A stretch of DNA of 64,000 bases from Raphanus sativus (taxonomy: Eukaryota; Streptophyta; Magnoliopsida; Brassicales; Brassicaceae): the NCBI RefSeq assembly GCF_000801105.2, contig NC_079515.1:3534001-3598000 (forward strand), in the 5' to 3' direction. Each line of letters begins with the position of its first letter. The stretch's first letter is position 1. Shown piece after piece: positions 49,613 to 61,182 of the stretch. The notes beneath the pieces are model-generated. The model made no database searches and was not told where the DNA came from. It was given only the letters and a program-made list of their open reading frames with translations. The translations under genes and the position numbers were made by a program.

Positions 49613-51150
49613 TCATCTAAACCTACGTTTAGTCTCTCCATAAGCAACAACCCCAAGCACCGTTATACTGTACCCACCAATTCCCACCACCGTGACCGGG
49701 TTTCGGAAAATCAAGATCGATATCACAACCGCAACCGCCCCTTTGGCGTTTCCAAGAACCTGAAAACATTTGAACAATTATTAGCACCTCTAGTTTTGTA
49801 AAATGGTTGAAACGTTTTTTTTTTTTCATTTTGTTACCTGGAGGGTAAGCGCGCTTGTGTGCTTGGTAACGAGAAAGTTCAACAAGTTGGCCGAATAAGC
49901 CATCACAGAGTTAACCAGGAGAAGTGCCCACATGTACTTATGTTGTCTTGCGAGCGATAGAGTCACGCTCATCACATCAGGTTCCATTACTACTGTCACG
50001 GGCAGAAGCGCAACGACGGCTATTGGGGACATGTACAGCATCAGATTCATCGAGTTCAGCTTTTCTCTGCAAGGGAACTTATAAGATGTTAAAAACTCAT
50101 ATTAATCTACTACTCTGAGTTCTGTTTCATTTGAGTAATGATCTTATTTACGGAATTACCCTTCGGAAGAAAGTAAGATGCCTTGAAGAACTGATTTAAA
50201 GGCTCTTGCTGCAGTAGCACTGATGCACATTATGAATCCAAACCAGTGAAAACCTGGCTCACCCTGTTACAAAAAATTAAATAGAAATCACATTCATGTA
50301 AAAAAGCAAGCCTTGTTGGGAATCAGACATAAACGTGGAATACACGCAACAATCTTTAATGTATTAACCTAGACAACAGATCAGACATGTAAATCTACAG
50401 AGACAGAACACATGTTCATCTGAATCTGTAAAACATCACGAATTAATGGACAAGACAAGAAAACGATCCGTCTCTGTATATTAAAACGTCTGATCTGTTG
50501 TTTAGGTTACTAGATTAAAGATGAACAGATCAGACATTTTTAATATACACACAAACGTGGAACACAAGCAATCATCTTTAATGTATTAACCTAAAACAAC
50601 AGATCAGACATTTTAATATACAGAGACAGAACACAAGAAAACGTTTTACCCCACTGGCGATCACGACACCGGTAACAACGGGGACGAGAGCACCGTACGT
50701 GACCCAAGCCTCTCTCTTGAACGTCATGAGATACGCAAAGAGCGCGGTGAAAAACGGCGTCGTGGCACCGACGGCTTGGTTAAACGAGACGGGGAGATAA
50801 CGGAGGGAAACGTTCCCTCCGACGACGGATGCGCAGAAGACGACGCTGAGAGTGGCAACTTTCATGAACTGAGAGCGAGATCTGAGGTGCTGGAGAGGGA
50901 CGAGCTTGAGGAAGACGATGGAGAGGTAGCTGAGGATGGCGCAGGCGGACATGTGGCACATGGTGAGGAAGATAGGGAATTTGAATCCGTAGTTGGAGAG
51001 GAGGAACTTGTTGAGGAGGAGAACGCCGATGTTGGAGGTGTACCAGATGATGATTAGGGATGATATGAAGAGGGTTTGTTTCTTTGGAGGAGATGAAGAA
51101 GAAGACGAGGACATCTCTGGTTTCTGATCTGGGTTCTTCTTGTTGTTCAT
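49613..51150 (-). CDS. Nucleotide-sugar / triose-phosphate translocator family (At3g10290-like)
   Basis: Four exons fit: 50650-51150, 50160-50263, 49838-50066, 49613-49759, giving 326 residues. A short Ser-rich cytosolic tail precedes about ten hydrophobic segments, starting [25 protein letters not shown]. The TPT/NST family blocks [42 protein letters not shown] and [21 protein letters not shown] are present, and the protein ends in a Lys/Arg-rich tail (KRRFR). Close relatives include Golgi UDP-uronic acid transporters (the UUAT group); whether this copy has that substrate cannot be told from the sequence. Intron 1 (50264-50649) contains repeat copies. The start at 51150 is the first Met. Confidence 0.9.
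50322..50638. repeat. Direct and inverted repeats within the translocator intron 1
   Basis: A segment with AAACGTGGAA, CTTTAATGTATTAACCTA, CAACAGATCAGACAT and ACAGAGACAGAACACA is present at 50322-50411 and again at 50528-50638. Between them, 50461-50527 carries the same core in inverse orientation (CGTCTCTGTATATTAAAACG ... TGATCTGTTGTTTAGGTTAC). The middle copy can pair with either neighbour, giving a potential stem of about 60 bp. Confidence 0.75.
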
Positions 51151-51558
51151 CTTCTTGGTTGATGAGATGAGATGAGATCGGAATGTGGTTGGAGAGTTTT
51201 TGATAGGAGAGGAGAGAAATTAGCTCCTTGCCTCGAGGAGCATGGGGATGAGAGAAAGAAGAAGAAAGCGTAGATGTAATAAAGAGAGAAGACTTTTTAT
51301 TCTCGCAGAGACAAAAGTGTTAACTTATTGTTTTGTTACCTGGGCTTTGTGAAAGATGAAGTAGCTAAATAAAATATGATACAAAATTTATACAGTTTAA
51401 ATCATTACATAAAATATGCAAAATTTAAAATGAAACAACTAATAATATATGAAAATTTATATAAACCTTTCATGTAAGTTAAAAGTAATGTAATTATGAA
51501 ACTAATTTTTTTTCTATATTAATTTACAAATCCAATAAAAATAAATTATGAATAGTTA

Positions 51559-51662
51559 ACTTTGGTTTAGACTGAATCAATTTGACTTTGGTTTAGACTG
51601 AATCAATTTGACTTTGGTTTAGACTGAATCAATTTAACTTTGGTTTAGACTGAATCAATTTG
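51559..51662. repeat. Four 26-bp tandem units
   Basis: ACTTTGGTTTAGACTGAATC plus AATTTG starts at 51559, 51585, 51611 and 51637, nearly identical in all four copies. It lies in the spacer upstream of the translocator gene. Confidence 0.85.
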
Positions 51663-51785
51663 AACTTTAAAAACGATTCTAATAAGATTGTAAGAATACA
51701 TAAACCAATAACAATAGAATTTTAGTCAAAAAAAATAACAATAGAATATCTAAATATTATAACTTCTTCAAAATTTAACTACCAA

Positions 51786-51830
51786 CTAGATTTTGACCCG
51801 CCCTTAAAAGGGTGGATGTATTTTTTGTAA
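51786..51830 (-). mobile_element. Helitron 3' terminus
   Basis: On the plus strand CTAGATTTTGACCCGCCCTT is followed by AAAAGGGTGG. Read on the minus strand this is a hairpin with one G-T pair, about 10 nt, then CTAG before T, the same end as the Helitron at 14367. The body should extend rightward into the GCGGGT-rich AT sequence, but I could not find its 5' TC end. Confidence 0.55.
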
Positions 51831-52521
51831 TCATATTTGTGTATAATTTTAATTAAAATATATTTTATTAAATAACAGTAATTTAAAAAATTGATCCGGT
51901 ATACGCACGGTTTAAGCTGGGTTGCGAGTCGAACTTGCCCCGCTGACCCGTCAACCCGTGGATTTTTATTTTTTTTGGTCAAAAAATCTGATCTGCACAA
52001 CCCGCAACCGCTCCGCTTAATTTGTGGTTATCTGCGGGTTATATATATTTTAAAAATCATTATTTAATTTAATTATTATAAAAATATATTTATAATAAAA
52101 AAATTTATACATGATGTAAATATTAAATTATTATTTTAAATTCCTGTATTTTTTAAAAAATATTTACTTTTACTTTTTATTTTTTTAAATACTTTGCGGG
52201 TCGACGGGTAGTCACGATCCAAATTATTTGTATAATCAACTGAAAATTATTTTTAAACTATATTCTTAAAATTTGCAACATATTTTATTTTTTTCTATTA
52301 GTTATCTATCATAATTAATTAAGAATATTTGTACCGGAAAAAAACCGACTCGAAATTGACCATAAAATCATAGAGTCATACTCTATTAGACTTGACCTAT
52401 ATACTTGAATGGTTCTTAAAGTGTTATATCCGAAAAGTAATATCAAACCCAAACCACACGAAAAACCGAACAAAAACTTTTGAAAAATCTTTGAAAAATA
52501 TTTTTTAATATATTCTGTTAA

Positions 52522-52556
<35 letters not shown>

Positions 52557-54385
52557 ATATATGTAAATTAGTTAATATTGTCTTCACTAACTTTAAGTAA
52601 AATCACATTTAATAAATATTTGTACTCGAATAACCTATTTAAAACCCGTTACACTCAACGATTTAGATGAAAAAGTCCACTTAAACCCGTTAAACCCTAT
52701 TTTAACATCATGTACTTTGTTAACTGATAAACTTATGTTGGACTAATCATTTATCAATTGATAAAATAGTTGGACTAATCATTTATCAATTGATCACGCA
52801 ACTATATTTTCAGTTGACTATTTTAAACATTTTTCATCGATTATAATTTTTGATTTGGAAACACCTATTTAAGCAGTTTATATCATATTGCTTGAGTCTA
52901 TAGTGTGAATCATTTATTTTAGTTGTTTTTGTATGTGATTGTCCAAAACAAATTCTGAAATGAATTGACATAATCTGCAATTTAAAAATGTGCATTTAAA
53001 TATATAAGTTTTTTGAAATATAATACAATGATATATTATCAATATTGATTATTCAAAATATATATTTTCTAGTTAAAATACATGAACGGGTAGACCTGAA
53101 CGATATATTTGTATTTTAGAATGTCATAGATTTGAATCATAAATTTTTACATTGATATTACATATACAGAATTGTATTGTTCTGTACATGTTATTTTATA
53201 CAGTATAGTGCTGTCAATGATTTCGTTTAAATGAGTAATGGATTCCTAAATTATAGGAAATGAGGGAGAGGTTATTATAAAACTGAAAATCATGTATTAT
53301 GTATATTTATACTATATATCATTGCAGTTATAATATTTAAAAGGGTGGACATAACTTACTATCAATTGGACATGTTGAATAATTAATAGAATATATGCCA
53401 TTATGCCATAATATGAGTGTTTGTTTTGTTTTGTTTTTGTTTCCCACTAAGCTTTTGTTTTGTTTTGGGTCACAATGCCATAATATGAGTTTAAACGGCC
53501 CAATTATCCCTCTTGTCGAAAAAACAAAACAGCCCAATTATCCCAAAATAATTCGATTTCGTTCAAATATCAAGACCCAATATGTCTTAGATTAATAATT
53601 CTCATTAAACAAATTATTATTACTTAAGAAAGTTTACGTTAACCGCTAATATATTATCTTGTATTGAAAAATCGCAGCACAAAAAAAGACCATCCATGTA
53701 TATGTTAAGATAATCAAAAGCAGAAAACATATCGTTTTTGGAAACAAATTCTATTGACGTTTAAATTGAAACTGATCCCTCTAAATTCTACAAATGTGAA
53801 AAAAAAAAAAATCTACAAATGTTAGGTGAACCCCAAAAGAAAACATTATAATAAGTAGATCATGTCTCTTTCCGAAGATTCGACAAATAGACAAAAAATT
53901 GATGGAACTGGTATGAAAGCTGTGAATCTCTGTGATGATAAGAAAAGAATTTATGTTTTTTTCTTTAGAAATTTTTAGAGCTTTACATGTATTTGATCTT
54001 GAATTAAATTTAGCACAAGAAAAAAAAACAAATCTGATAATCTGAGCCAATTTAATAAAAATAAATAAAAAAGTGCTTTACCATCTTCGAGGCCGTTGAC
54101 ACAATTGAGAATAAACGGTCAGGATTAGTTCAAAGGTTTTTTGAATTCAAACACACAGTAGTTAACGTTACAAACTTTGTAGATTCCTAAATATCCTCTA
54201 TTTCACTCCCAAAGAAAAACAAACTGAAAGAAACGCAGAAGACGACGACGACGACGACCTAGAATCGATTGATCTGCAATCTCTCCTCCTTTCAATTTTT
54301 TTTCTCCTAGGGTTTGCTCTGTGCCCTAGAAGGAAAGAATCAATCAATCAATCTCTAACTCCGATTCGTTGATAAATTGATTGTA

Positions 54386-57300
54386 ATGGCAAGCGTGAGA
54401 ACCACCACCACTGGGTTACACGAGTTTCATTTAGCATCAAGAAGAGCCGAAGAAGCAGGTTCCGTTACAAAAGATCGAAACGAAAAGTTTCTTCTTTTTT
54501 GTTTTTTTTTTTTTTCTGATTCGATTGTGGTTTGATTTGCTTTGCTTTTATCTTTGAAGCGTCGAGGCGGTTTCAAGCGGTGCAATGGCTTCAATCGGTA
54601 GTGGGTGAACTCGGTATCTCGGATCAGCCATCGGAGAAAGAGTTTGTTTCTTGCTTGAGAAACGGTATGATTCTTTGCAATGCTATCAACAAGATTCACC
54701 CAGGAGCCGTCTCCAAGGTACTATATATATATATATAATATTTGTTTCTTTGTATTCTTCTTCAAATCCATTGTCTTAAGAGTTGAAAGTTTGATTCACA
54801 TTTTTGTATTGTTTAAAGGTTGTGGAGAGCTACTCGCATATGCAGTCGTTTAACAGAGAGTACCAGCTTCCTCAAGCTTATCAGTATTTCGAGAACGTCA
54901 GGAACTTTCTTGTGGCGTTGCAACAGTTGAGGCTTCCTGGATTCGAGGCTTCTGATCTCGAAAAGGTAACTAAGTTCTTCTTCTTATGTTTTGATAGTTT
55001 TGAATGTGTGTGTGTTTTAATCATTGAGGTGTGTTTTGAGAACAGGATAATCTTGAGTCTGGATCGGTGAGCAAAGTTGTTGACTGCGTCTTGGGACTCA
55101 AGGCGTATCATGAGTGCAAGATGAGCAGCAGTGGTAATGGGTTCTACAAGCACGTCAAAACGCCAACGTTTCAGCTCTCTTCTTCTGCAACTAAGGTTCT
55201 TCCGGTTAGTGCTTCCAAAACGTCTAGGCATTTGGACAGAAACGATTCTGCAGATGGTGAATCTGATAAACTCAAAGGTATGATCCATGCACAGAGACTA
55301 TTGAATGTATTAATTTTGAGTACTCTCTTACACGGATTTGGATGTTTGCAGTGATAGCCAAGCTGGTCGCCGATCACATTTTCAACTCCAAGGAAAATAT
55401 TGATGAGAATTTTATCTCACTTGAGAATGGCAGCGATGTAAGTTGAAATGTTCTGTCTCACTTACTATGCATTTGTTCAACTCCTAAATACTGTAACAGT
55501 CGGACTAACTTGGTTCAATTGCTTGACTTCTTTGAATTGCAGAACTCTACAGTAAATTTCCAGAAAATCATCTCAAGATTCCCGGAGGTGAGTGTTCATG
55601 TTGAAGTTTTGATAACTTGTTAAATACTATAAATGAAGCTACATGTATTCAATATATCAGTGTCCGTTTGTTGCTTTTGTCACTAAATCAGACTTGTTAA
55701 TGAGCTCTTTTGATGATCTGCTCCGATTTATCAAATGTTATATTTGAACTCCGCTTTGATAGATTAGCCTGACACTGTTGAAATATTTGTGTCCTATGTT
55801 TATGAACAGCTTCAATCAATCTTCAAGAATTTCCTTAACGAGGGCACCCCGAAACCATCAGACGTCAAACCTATGCCTCTGGAGGAGTTACCTGTCAATG
55901 AAGAAAACAAGGTACAGTATGTCTTTTTCTCTTTAATGCCAGTAGGCCCTGGTTATGTATTCACAAGTGATTGCTTTTATCTCTCTCTGGTTTCCACTGC
56001 TCTTTCTTAGCTTAGATACCTCTTTTTACTCCATGTATGTTTAAAAGTTTTTCTTTATACTAACAAATTGTTGGATATATTTTCCTCAGTCCAGCAACAG
56101 TCTCCTACACACGACAAAATACAACCACAAGCGTTTGCTGAAAACACAAGAAAATGAGCTTGCGGTATGTTTGAATTTAGTGAAGTTTCATGTACCTTTT
56201 TTTTTGGCAAGCCTTCATATTTTCCTGTCAACACCTTTTGCCAAGCTCTCTTAAAACTTTCATTTCTTATTTGCCTGTAACATGTGTTCTAATTCAGGTA
56301 TGCTTATCTTGTTCAGGTTCTCAAGACTTTGTTCATACAAACGAAGCAGGATTTTAAGGAATTTCAGATTCATCTGCAAAGAGATCTGATGGAACTAGGT
56401 TAGTTTGTTTTTCTGGAAGCTCCATTTTATCTCCTCTGGGGAAAACTGTCGGTATTTGTTTTCCGTTTTCTGGTATTAATCCAACATTCTGGGATATGCT
56501 TCTTATATACACAGGGAATCAGATGCAAGAGATGTCATCAGCAGCTCAAGGATATTACAAAGTGGTGGAAGAGAACAGAAAGTTATATAACATGGTGCAA
56601 GATCTTAAAGGTATAAAAATAGTTTACACGAGTTTTACTCTTTTCATAAATCTCAATAATGCCATTTCTAATCTCCTGCAGGAAATATAAGAGTGTTCTG
56701 CAGAGTTAGGCCGATCTTCAATAGTGAAATGAAAGGTGTAATAGATTACATAGGAAAAGATGGCTCTTTGTTTGTTCTGGATCCATCAAAGCCTCAAAAA
56801 GATGCAAGAAAAACTTTTCAGTTTAATCAAGTGTTTGCTCCAACAGCAACTCAAGGTAACTTTGCAATTTACTCAAGAGGTTGTATAAGCATGTGTCAGT
56901 TCTCACACTTCTTTGTGTCCCCATGTGTACAGATGACGTATTCAGAGAAACACAGCCATTAATCAGATCAGTGATGGATGGTTACAATGTCTGCATTTTT
57001 GCTTACGGACAAACCGGATCAGGGAAGACATACACAATGGTGAGAATACAAACTAGAGCATCTTCTTCTTGCCTTTTTACATTTTATAGTTATTTATAAA
57101 AAAATTCCTGATGCAGAGTGGTCCTCCGGGCAGATCAGCTACTGAAATGGGAATAAACTATCTTGCTCTCAATGATCTCTTTCTGATATGTGATAAAAGA
57201 AAGGACATGATGACGTATGAGATATACGTTCAAATGGTTGAAATCTACAATGAACAAGTCCGAGACCTTCTTGCTGAGAATTCCTCCTGCACCAAATATC

Positions 57301-59153
57301 CTTTCATGACTGCTGAAACTTTAATTTTACTTTTACTGGTTTGTTTATCTATCTCACGATCGACCTAGTGTTATTCTTGACTATATATCCACATTAGATA
57401 TCCGAACTTGCTCAAGCGAGGACGATGGCTTAAGTCTCCCAGATGCTACTATGCATTCTGTGAGTTCTACCATGGATGTCCTGCGTCTGATGGAGGCTGG
57501 TGAGGTGAACAGGGCTGTTAGTTCCACGTCCATGAATAACCGAAGTAGTCGGTCTCACAGGTTCTCTTCCTTAACTTGAACCACAAACACTCAAGAGTTA
57601 TATTATCTAAACTCAGTTGTCTTTCTTTAGTATTTTTATGGTGCACGTACGTGGGAAAGACACGTCTGGAGGTACCATCCGGAGTTGCTTGCATCTGGTG
57701 GATCTTGCAGGGAGCGAGAGAGTAGATAAATCAGAGGTTACAGGGGACAGACTCAAGGAAGCACAGTATATCAACAAATCTCTTTCTTGTCTCGGAGATG
57801 TGATTTATGCATTGGCTCAGAAGAATTCTCACATCCCTTACCGAAACAGCAAGCTGACTCTTCTACTCCAAGACGCATTAGGTACTTTGACTATATTAAT
57901 CCTTAATTGTGAACAGCCGATATTCAGTAGCGCCTTTCTGTGATGTCTATGTTTCAGGAGGTCAAGCCAAAACGCTGATGTTTGCTCATTTGAGTCCTGA
58001 AGAAGACTCCTTTGGGGAAACAATCAGTACTTTAAAATTCGCGCAAAGAGTCTCCACAGTCGAACTTGGCGTTGCTCGTGCACACAAAGAGACTAGAGAG
58101 GTTATGCATCTCAAAGAGCAGGTCTGTAGACAGTAACATAAATTTGTATCCAGTTTGTGTATAGATTATGTGAGCCAACAAACATTTTTTGTATCCTTCT
58201 TTCAGATTGAAAACCTGAAGAAGGCTTTGGGTTCTGGAGAATGGAACAGTGTTTCCTACGGTGGAGCAAAGGAGATAAAATCTCCTTTAAGCAGGCCACC
58301 AACCGCAACAACAGAGAAAACTCCTCCACGTCTCAGAAGATTAAGCATCGAAAACGGTAGCAACAACACAAAGGCAAACCTTGAAGACAGAAAAGGAATT
58401 AAATCACCTTTGGCCTCTCGTCGTGCACAAAGATTGAGTTTGGAGGGTCCAAAGTCTTGTAAAAAGGAAGAAAATAGCAAAGGAGATCCCACTATGGAGG
58501 TGCAGCAGCTCAAGAATCCACTGAGTCCTGTAAGCTCTTATCGAAACAGAGGAGTGAAAGTAGATGGCAGAACAAGCATTCCTCAGCTCCAGCTATTGCA
58601 GACACCTGTTAAGGAAGATCATCCTAGAAACGAGATACAGTTTATTTCTGTGGATTCTAGGACAAATGGAAAAAGTTCACACATACGGAAGTCACTGAGG
58701 ACAATCGGAAAGCTGATCAATGGCTCAGAGAAGAGGTATGATAAAGACTTTATGTTTATTTTATAGTCTGCATGACAATATTATGCATTAACCTTTTTTG
58801 ATACCAGGAAGGAGAACATTCCTGCAAATCCACGGTCGCCGCTTGGAGTCCCAAATAATTTCAGTGGTGTGAAGTCGCCAAACACAAGTAACGCTAAAAC
58901 ACTGAGGAGGCAATCACTCACAGGTGTCATGCCATCAGGTCCTGAAAGATCACGTAGATCCTCAATAGGAGGAAATCCAATTGAGAATGGTTAGTTAGAT
59001 CTTACCATAAGTTCACAAGTTTCTTTACTAAAGCTAATCAATATCTAAGCTTTTTTTTTGTTGTTGGCTTTCATAGGTGAAAGTGGTGCAAGAACTGCAA
59101 AGACACCTCCACCTATGCGTTCATCATCAAAGATAGTGAAGAAGAGGGCGTAA
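54386..59153 (+). CDS. KIN14L: Kinesin-14 with calponin-homology domain
   Basis: Nineteen exons join into 975 residues. The N-terminal calponin-homology domain covers about 25-125 ([14 protein letters not shown] ... [19 protein letters not shown]). A coiled neck (about 335-395) leads into [13 protein letters not shown]. The motor domain follows with [13 protein letters not shown] (P-loop), [11 protein letters not shown] (switch I) and [16 protein letters not shown] (switch II), then a Ser/Pro-rich basic tail. The neck before the motor is the kinesin-14 arrangement, implying minus-end-directed or non-motile microtubule binding; the CH domain may bind actin. All introns are GT-AG except 57296-57392, which is AT-AC. 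The likely counterpart is At3g10310; the symbol is from memory and less certain than the family. Confidence 0.9.
57296..57392 (+). other. AT-AC (U12-type) intron in the kinesin motor domain
   Basis: The intron starts ATATCCTTTC, an exact match to the U12 5' splice consensus, and ends TATCCAC. A branch-site-like TTCTTGAC lies at 57374-57381, about 12 nt before the end. Splicing here joins ...TGC ACC AA to A TTA GAT ATC, restoring the conserved L-D-I-R sequence. No GT donor nearby keeps frame, and the full coding sequence is a multiple of three only with this junction. Confidence 0.85.
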
Positions 59154-59471
59154 AGAGTATTGAAGCATCATAACACGTTCTCTTGCTTTGGCTCGAAGCA
59201 AAGTTTCTCACTGGAGAGTCTTATTTTCAGCATCTCTCACTTCAGTTTTCTTCAATTTTTTTTTTAGTAAATAAGAACTCAACTTGAGATGGCTCTGACT
59301 GTAACATAGAGATTCTTCTGGTTTAAGCCATACTTAGCATCTGAAACATTGAATTCATTAATGTCACGGTCACATTTTAAATCTTTACAAAGAACTTTTC
59401 ATTTACTGTACTTTTTGCAGACTATACAGTCACAACAACAACAACAACTTGTGAAGCACATTGCATGCAGG

Positions 59472-61182
59472 TCATCTATTTGATTTTGCATAAGCATCAG
59501 TCAAAATCTTCTTGAATCTCCGGAGATCTAACTTTACTTGCTGGTTGGTTAAGTATATCCCCTTTGTGAATTGCCACCCTTTCTGAGTGATGCTGCTTGG
59601 GTCTCTTAGGATTGGATCGTTTTTATCATATTGATCAGACAATGAGCTCTCTCTTGGAAGAATTTTATAACCAATGTAGTCTAGACCAAGCTTCTTTGCC
59701 GGTTCTCCGTAATATGTCTCTGCTGCCCAATCTGTCCCTAGTGGAATGATCTGAATGAAGACACCTCCAGGTTTCATGAACAGAAAATGAGTCATTGCTG
59801 CTCCATGTACTCCAACCATGACAGTGCTTGAGTTAAGCACTCTGTAGATCTTGGCTAGCTCCGTTGTTCTGTCAGGTCTCAAAACCTCGACTTGAAACCC
59901 TATCCTCTGAGCCAGTTTCACCATCAGATCCTCGTTTGTTATGGCTCGAGACCCGGTTCTTGAGAACAAAGCTAGTTTAGGCTTCTTAGCTTTTCTTCTC
60001 TTTGCTGCTTTTCCGTGGAACCGACGCTCCTCCGCGGCGTCCAGTATGTTGATTCTTGGTCTATAAGCTTGATCAAGTAGGTTCTTGAACTCAGTGATGG
60101 TTGTTCTATCGTCTTTCATCTGAGAAGGATCCACTGTTAACTCACCATGGATACTAAGACCAACGATTGCTTCCTTGAAGCAGTGAGTTCTCTTGTCTTT
60201 GGTGAAATCAACAAGAGGATAGTCAGAGAGCTGAGAGATTACATCTCCGTACTTCATCTCCCACCACTTGTGATACTCAGCAATCACAAAGACAACCTTT
60301 CTGTTGTAACGTTTGGATGTTATAAACAAAGGTATAAGCCCGTCGTTGAACTCATGGTAGAGGTTTCCAGTATATCCTCCCGTAGAGAATATCACTGCTG
60401 GCACTTCATGGATCACTTGGCAGCTGTGCTTATCGCCAGAAACCTTCACAAGTTTCAGCTCACCGATGGTATCCATTATACTAGTTTCCCACTTTCTTGG
60501 GTATGGTTTGATTATTTCTTGTGAGACATGATCATCACTGGAGGTGTAGAGGAAGACGGAGGACGAAGGAGAGTGTGTTCTGATGTCGCCTTTCATTGAA
60601 CAGATGTCTGAACGATAACCGGTTCTGTCACATAATATGCTCCCTTCTGCATAATCACCACATGAAAATAAAACACTGAGAACCCTTTGCTTGAGCATCA
60701 AGAATGGTAGGAAAGAAAGGATTAAGTACTAACCATTTTTAGACGGCTTGGGAGGTTCTGTAATGTTATGTGAAACCTGGTCTTCAATCTCTTTTTTTGC
60801 CGGCTTGGGAGGTTCTGTAATGTTATGTGAAACCTGGTCTTCAATCTCTTTTATTGAAGAATCTGCAAAAACATATGAAGTGAAAGTAGTTTAGGTTAAC
60901 AGCAACAAAAAAAAGAGACGGAAGTGAGTTACTTGGAATACAAGATAGAAGAAGAATCGTACCGATGAGAGACAGAGCAGAGGGGTAAGGGAAATAAAAG
61001 AGGTAAGGAGCAAAGACAAAACAACTTGAGATAAGAGTGAAGAGAAGAAGGTAGATAAGCTTAGGCTTCGATCTCTTTGCGCTGCTCCCAGAAGAATTAT
61101 TCAAACCGAAGACATAAGGAAACATCTTCAAAGATTTGTCTTGTTTGATCTGTTCAACTTTTTTGAGATTCTGCCTCATCAT
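59472..61182 (-). CDS. MUCI21: GT61 family glycosyltransferase (MUCI21-like xylosyltransferase)
   Basis: Three exons fit: 60963-61182, 60734-60862, 59472-60646, giving 507 residues. A cytosolic basic N terminus and one transmembrane helix (about 42-64, LIYLLLFTLISSCFVFAPYL) give a type II Golgi topology. The stem region contains a perfect in-frame duplication. The DUF563/GT61 catalytic region starts near 140 (RSDICSMKGDIR) and includes VIFSTGGYTGNLYHEFNDGL, LALFSRTGSRAITNEDLMV, VLNSSTVMVGVHGAAMTH and PLGTDWAAETYYGEPAKKLG. Relatives add xylose side chains to xylan; the Arabidopsis counterpart At3g10320 (MUCI21/MUM5) attaches mucilage to seeds. Two start Mets (61182, 61179) are equivalent. Confidence 0.92.
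60744..60851. repeat. 57-bp in-frame tandem duplication in the GT61 gene
   Basis: CGGCTTGGGAGGTTCTGTAA and the following bases, 51 bp in all, are identical at 60744-60794 and 60801-60851 with a period of 57 bp. The encoded peptide KEIEDQVSHNITEPPKP is therefore present twice in the stem region between the membrane anchor and the catalytic domain. Confidence 0.92.

Larger units (their letters stand above)
51151..54385. other. AT-rich spacer with repeats, no gene recognised
   Basis: This 3.2-kb stretch lies between the divergent translocator and kinesin genes. It contains a 4 x 26-bp tandem repeat, a Helitron 3' terminus, an (AT)n tract at about 52517-52561 and a GACGAC microsatellite near 54240 in the kinesin leader. 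Arabidopsis has an EF-hand gene (At3g10300, from memory) here; I see no remnant. Confidence 0.5.
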
